Part shown: positions 42,505 through 44,508 of the stretch, in pieces | Numbering within the stretch: the stretch's first letter is position 1 | Layout of the letters: each line of letters begins with the position of its first letter | Origin: DRKI01 sp011051875 | GTDB taxonomy: Bacteria > Desulfobacterota > Desulfobulbia > Desulfobulbales > Desulfobulbaceae | Direction: 5' to 3' | NCBI GenBank assembly: GCA_026990385.1 | Contig: JALXDL010000094.1 | Location: 1 to 44,508 of the forward strand | DNA length: 44,508 nucleotides | Translations under genes and position numbers: made by a program | Notes under the pieces: generated by a model | Told to the model about the DNA's origin: nothing | Databases searched by the model: none | Seen by the model: the letters and a program-made list of their open reading frames with translations, nothing else

Positions 42505-43173
42505 TCAATGATTTTTGACCGTCCCCCGCCGCCCGGGCCCCGGCTGTTCCGGCTCGTCCGGCGGCATGGAGCGGTGTCCGGGCCAGTTCCTCATCCGGTC
42601 CGCCAGGAGCGAGAAGTCGTGCTGTATGGCTTCTGCCGCAGCCGGAAAGCGCATGGCGGCGGCAGGGTGGTAGGTAATGAAAAAGATCCTGCCATCCCGG
42701 CACCGGAAGACACCGTGGTAGTCACTGATCCGGAGAGAACGGTCCAGCAGGGCGCTGACCGCGGTGCGGCCGCAGAGCACGGTCACCTCCGGATCGATGA
42801 GTTCGATCTGTGGCCGGAGCCAGGCATTGATACAGGTCTGCAATTCAGCCCTGTGCGGGGTGCGGTTGCCGGGAGGACGACACTTGACACAACTGGTCAG
42901 AAAGAGATCCTGACGGCGGAACCCATGCGCTGCAAGCAGTCGGTCCAGGAATTTGCCGGCAGGGCCGATAAAGGGGCGTCCGGTCCGGTCTTCCCCGGCG
43001 CCGGGCGCCTCGCCGACCAGGACGATCCGCGCATCCGGCGGTCCCTCGCCGGCAACAGCATGGAGCCGGTGCCGGAACAGGCCGCATTGCCGGCATCGCC
43101 GGATCGCTCCTGCCAGTTCCCGCAGTCGTGCCTGGTGCTGACGGCGGGCATTGGCGTCCTCTCTCCTGTTCAT
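42505..43173 (-). CDS. Family 4 uracil-DNA glycosylase (Fe-S)
   Basis: 222 aa. Type 4 uracil-DNA glycosylase removing uracil from DNA. Motif 1 GEAPGAGEDRTGRPFIGPAG (about residues 53-72), the Fe-S cysteines in RRCRQCGLF and SCVKCRPPGNRTP plus TCINAWL, and motif 3 YHPAAAMRF. ATG 43173 matches the family N-terminus; the frame upstream to 43353 is not family-like. It is divergent from the epimerase gene; a 230-base gap lies between it and the DUF4010 gene. Confidence 0.9.
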   Translation of the reverse strand: MNRREDANARRQHQARLRELAGAIRRCRQCGLFRHRLHAVAGEGPPDARIVLVGEAPGAGEDRTGRPFIGPAGKFLDRLLAAHGFRRQDLFLTSCVKCRPPGNRTPHRAELQTCINAWLRPQIELIDPEVTVLCGRTAVSALLDRSLRISDYHGVFRCRDGRIFFITYHPAAAMRFPAAAEAIQHDFSLLADRMRNWPGHRSMPPDEPEQPGPGRRGTVKNH

Positions 43174-43424
43174 GGTCCGTTCCCTGTGCGCGCGGCTGAT
43201 CTTCCCGGTGCCATGGTCTTCCGGGCACCTGTTTTTTTTGCAAATCCGATGAAAATCGGGAAAAGGGAAAAAATCAAATGGAAAAACCGGAGAATATCCT
43301 TTATTGATAGGCCCGGGGCACCGGTCAGCCGGTTGCTGTCGCTGCAATATCATCCGTCCCGGTCTGTCGGCGGAGCAGGTATTCTTCCTGCTTCGGCAGC
43401 CGTGGCAAGCCCGAGGAAATTCCT

Positions 43425-44435
43425 GTGGAAAAGATACTGATCACCGGGGCGGCCGGATTCATCGGTCACGCCCTGTCCAAGCGCCTGCTGGAAGAGGGCC
43501 GGACCGTTGTCGGCCTGGACAATCTCAACGACTACTACGACCCGGAACTCAAGCGGTCGAGACTGGCCCAGCTCACCCCCTTTTCCCGGTTCACCCATGC
43601 CGGTTTCGACATGGCGGACCGTGACCGGGTGGCATCGCTGTTCGAGGAGCACCGTTTCGACGCCGTGGTTAACCTGGCCGCCCAGGCCGGAGTACGCTAT
43701 TCGCTCGTGAATCCCCATTCCTACGTGGACACCAACCTGGTGGGTTTTGTCAATATCCTGGAAGGATGCCGTCATACCAAGGTCAAGCACCTGGTCTATG
43801 CCTCCTCCAGCTCGGTCTACGGCGCCAACACCAGGATGCCCTTCACCGTGCATCACAACGTCGATCATCCGGTCTCCCTCTATGCCGCCTCCAAGAAGGC
43901 GAACGAACTGATGGCGCATTCCTACAGCCATCTCTATGGCCTGCCCGCCACCGGCCTGCGGTTCTTCACCGTCTATGGGCCATGGGGCCGGCCCGACATG
44001 GCCCTGTTCCTTTTCACCAAGGCGATCCTGGAGGACCGGCCCATCGATGTGTTTAACAATGGCGACATGGAACGGGATTTCACCTATATCGACGATATCG
44101 TCGAGGGTGTTGCCCGCGTGATCGACCACGTGGCCCGGCCCAACCCGGACTGGAGCGGCGATGATCCCGACCCGGCAACCAGCTACTGTCCCTGGCGGAT
44201 CTACAACATCGGCAACAATGCCAAGGAAAAGCTGATGCGCTACATCGAGGTGCTGGAGGAGTGTTTGGGCAGGAAGGCGAAGAAGAACTTTCTTCCCATG
44301 CAGGCGGGTGATGTGCCGGCGACCTATGCCAACGTGGATGACCTGGTGCGGGAGATCGGCTTCAAGCCAAACACACCCATCGAGGTCGGCATCCGCAACT
44401 TTGTCGACTGGTACCGGGAGTATTACGGGGTCTGA
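43425..44435 (+). CDS. UDP-glucuronate 4-epimerase-like NAD-dependent epimerase
   Basis: 336 aa extended short-chain dehydrogenase. Rossmann motif GAAGFIGHALSKRLLEEG at the N-terminus, then SSSSVYG (catalytic Ser/Thr region), YAASKKANE (Y-x3-K), RFFTVYGPWGRPDMAL and FNNGDMERDFTYIDDIV, all diagnostic of UDP-GlcA 4-epimerases (CapI/LspL-like) that make UDP-galacturonate for surface polysaccharide. GTG 43425 is the start, with GAGGAA six bases upstream. No polysaccharide genes are seen before the window ends. Confidence 0.92.
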   Translation: MEKILITGAAGFIGHALSKRLLEEGRTVVGLDNLNDYYDPELKRSRLAQLTPFSRFTHAGFDMADRDRVASLFEEHRFDAVVNLAAQAGVRYSLVNPHSYVDTNLVGFVNILEGCRHTKVKHLVYASSSSVYGANTRMPFTVHHNVDHPVSLYAASKKANELMAHSYSHLYGLPATGLRFFTVYGPWGRPDMALFLFTKAILEDRPIDVFNNGDMERDFTYIDDIVEGVARVIDHVARPNPDWSGDDPDPATSYCPWRIYNIGNNAKEKLMRYIEVLEECLGRKAKKNFLPMQAGDVPATYANVDDLVREIGFKPNTPIEVGIRNFVDWYREYYGV

Positions 44436-44488
44436 CCGGTGCGGGCACCCGCGGCGGACGCACGGTGGAACAAAAAAAGGTGGCGGAT

Positions 44489-44508
44489 CCCCCCCCCCCC
44501 CCCCCCCC
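44489..44508. repeat. Run of 20 C at the window end
   Basis: The last 20 bases are all C, after CGGAT. This is most simply a contig-end or homopolymer assembly artefact; a real G/C tract of this length would be unusual. Confidence 0.6.

Overview
The window reads as GC-rich chromosomal DNA from an anaerobic, selenoprotein-using Desulfobacterota-like (Desulfobulbales-like) bacterium. The main clues are the tig-clpP-clpX-lon housekeeping block, the protein flavour of PhoH, UvrC and the RCK potassium channel, two genes with in-frame UGA codons followed by good bacterial SECIS hairpins, and a sucrose synthase plus sucrose-phosphate synthase pair. No sulfur-respiration gene lies in the window, so the taxonomic call is inference.

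Layout. 0-4.3 kb (+): cation efflux protein, PepN aminopeptidase, small acyltransferase. 4.3-10.8 kb (-): membrane protein, fused double-ATPase peptide ABC protein, UvrC, BFD-like 2Fe-2S protein overlapping a glycosyltransferase, with hairpin clusters between them. 10.8-13.3 kb: decayed accessory stretch with a pfkB remnant, a DUF5714 gene whose true N-terminus is hidden behind a UGA (probable Sec), a 375-bp MITE-like element 16 bp upstream of that gene, and a 3' fragment of a selenocysteine-lyase-like cysteine desulfurase. 13.3-19.2 kb: sucrose module (PfkB-type sugar kinase, SPS-SPP, sucrose synthase). 19.6-27.6 kb: three near-identical copies of a sigma-54 promoter / 67-aa membrane protein / terminator cassette, separated by a tripartite efflux operon (outer membrane factor, HlyD, DUF2955), a PIN toxin-antitoxin pair, a 64-aa protein gene and a second copy of the MITE. 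27.6-33.7 kb: thioredoxin-like selenoprotein, DnaQ-type exonuclease, tRNA-Leu(UAA), RCK potassium channel, an in-frame YbeY-PdxJ fusion, PhoH, a DsbA-like protein and tRNA-Leu(UAG). 33.9-39.9 kb (+): tig, clpP, clpX, lon, tRNA-Val, tRNA-Asp. 40-44.5 kb: insertion-sequence debris, MgtC/DUF4010 membrane protein, family-4 uracil-DNA glycosylase and a UDP-glucuronate-epimerase-like enzyme; the window ends in a run of 20 C.

How it fits together. ClpXP, Lon and trigger factor form a protein quality-control block. SPS-SPP would make sucrose (often a compatible solute or carbon store) while sucrose synthase and the sugar kinase would recover it. The most unusual content is the accessory part: the triplicated cassette with identical tandem enhancer palindromes, two selenoproteins whose ordinary annotation would be wrong, a MITE family with exact 5-bp target duplications, and a family of hairpins with constant cores and covarying arms that also appear as terminators.
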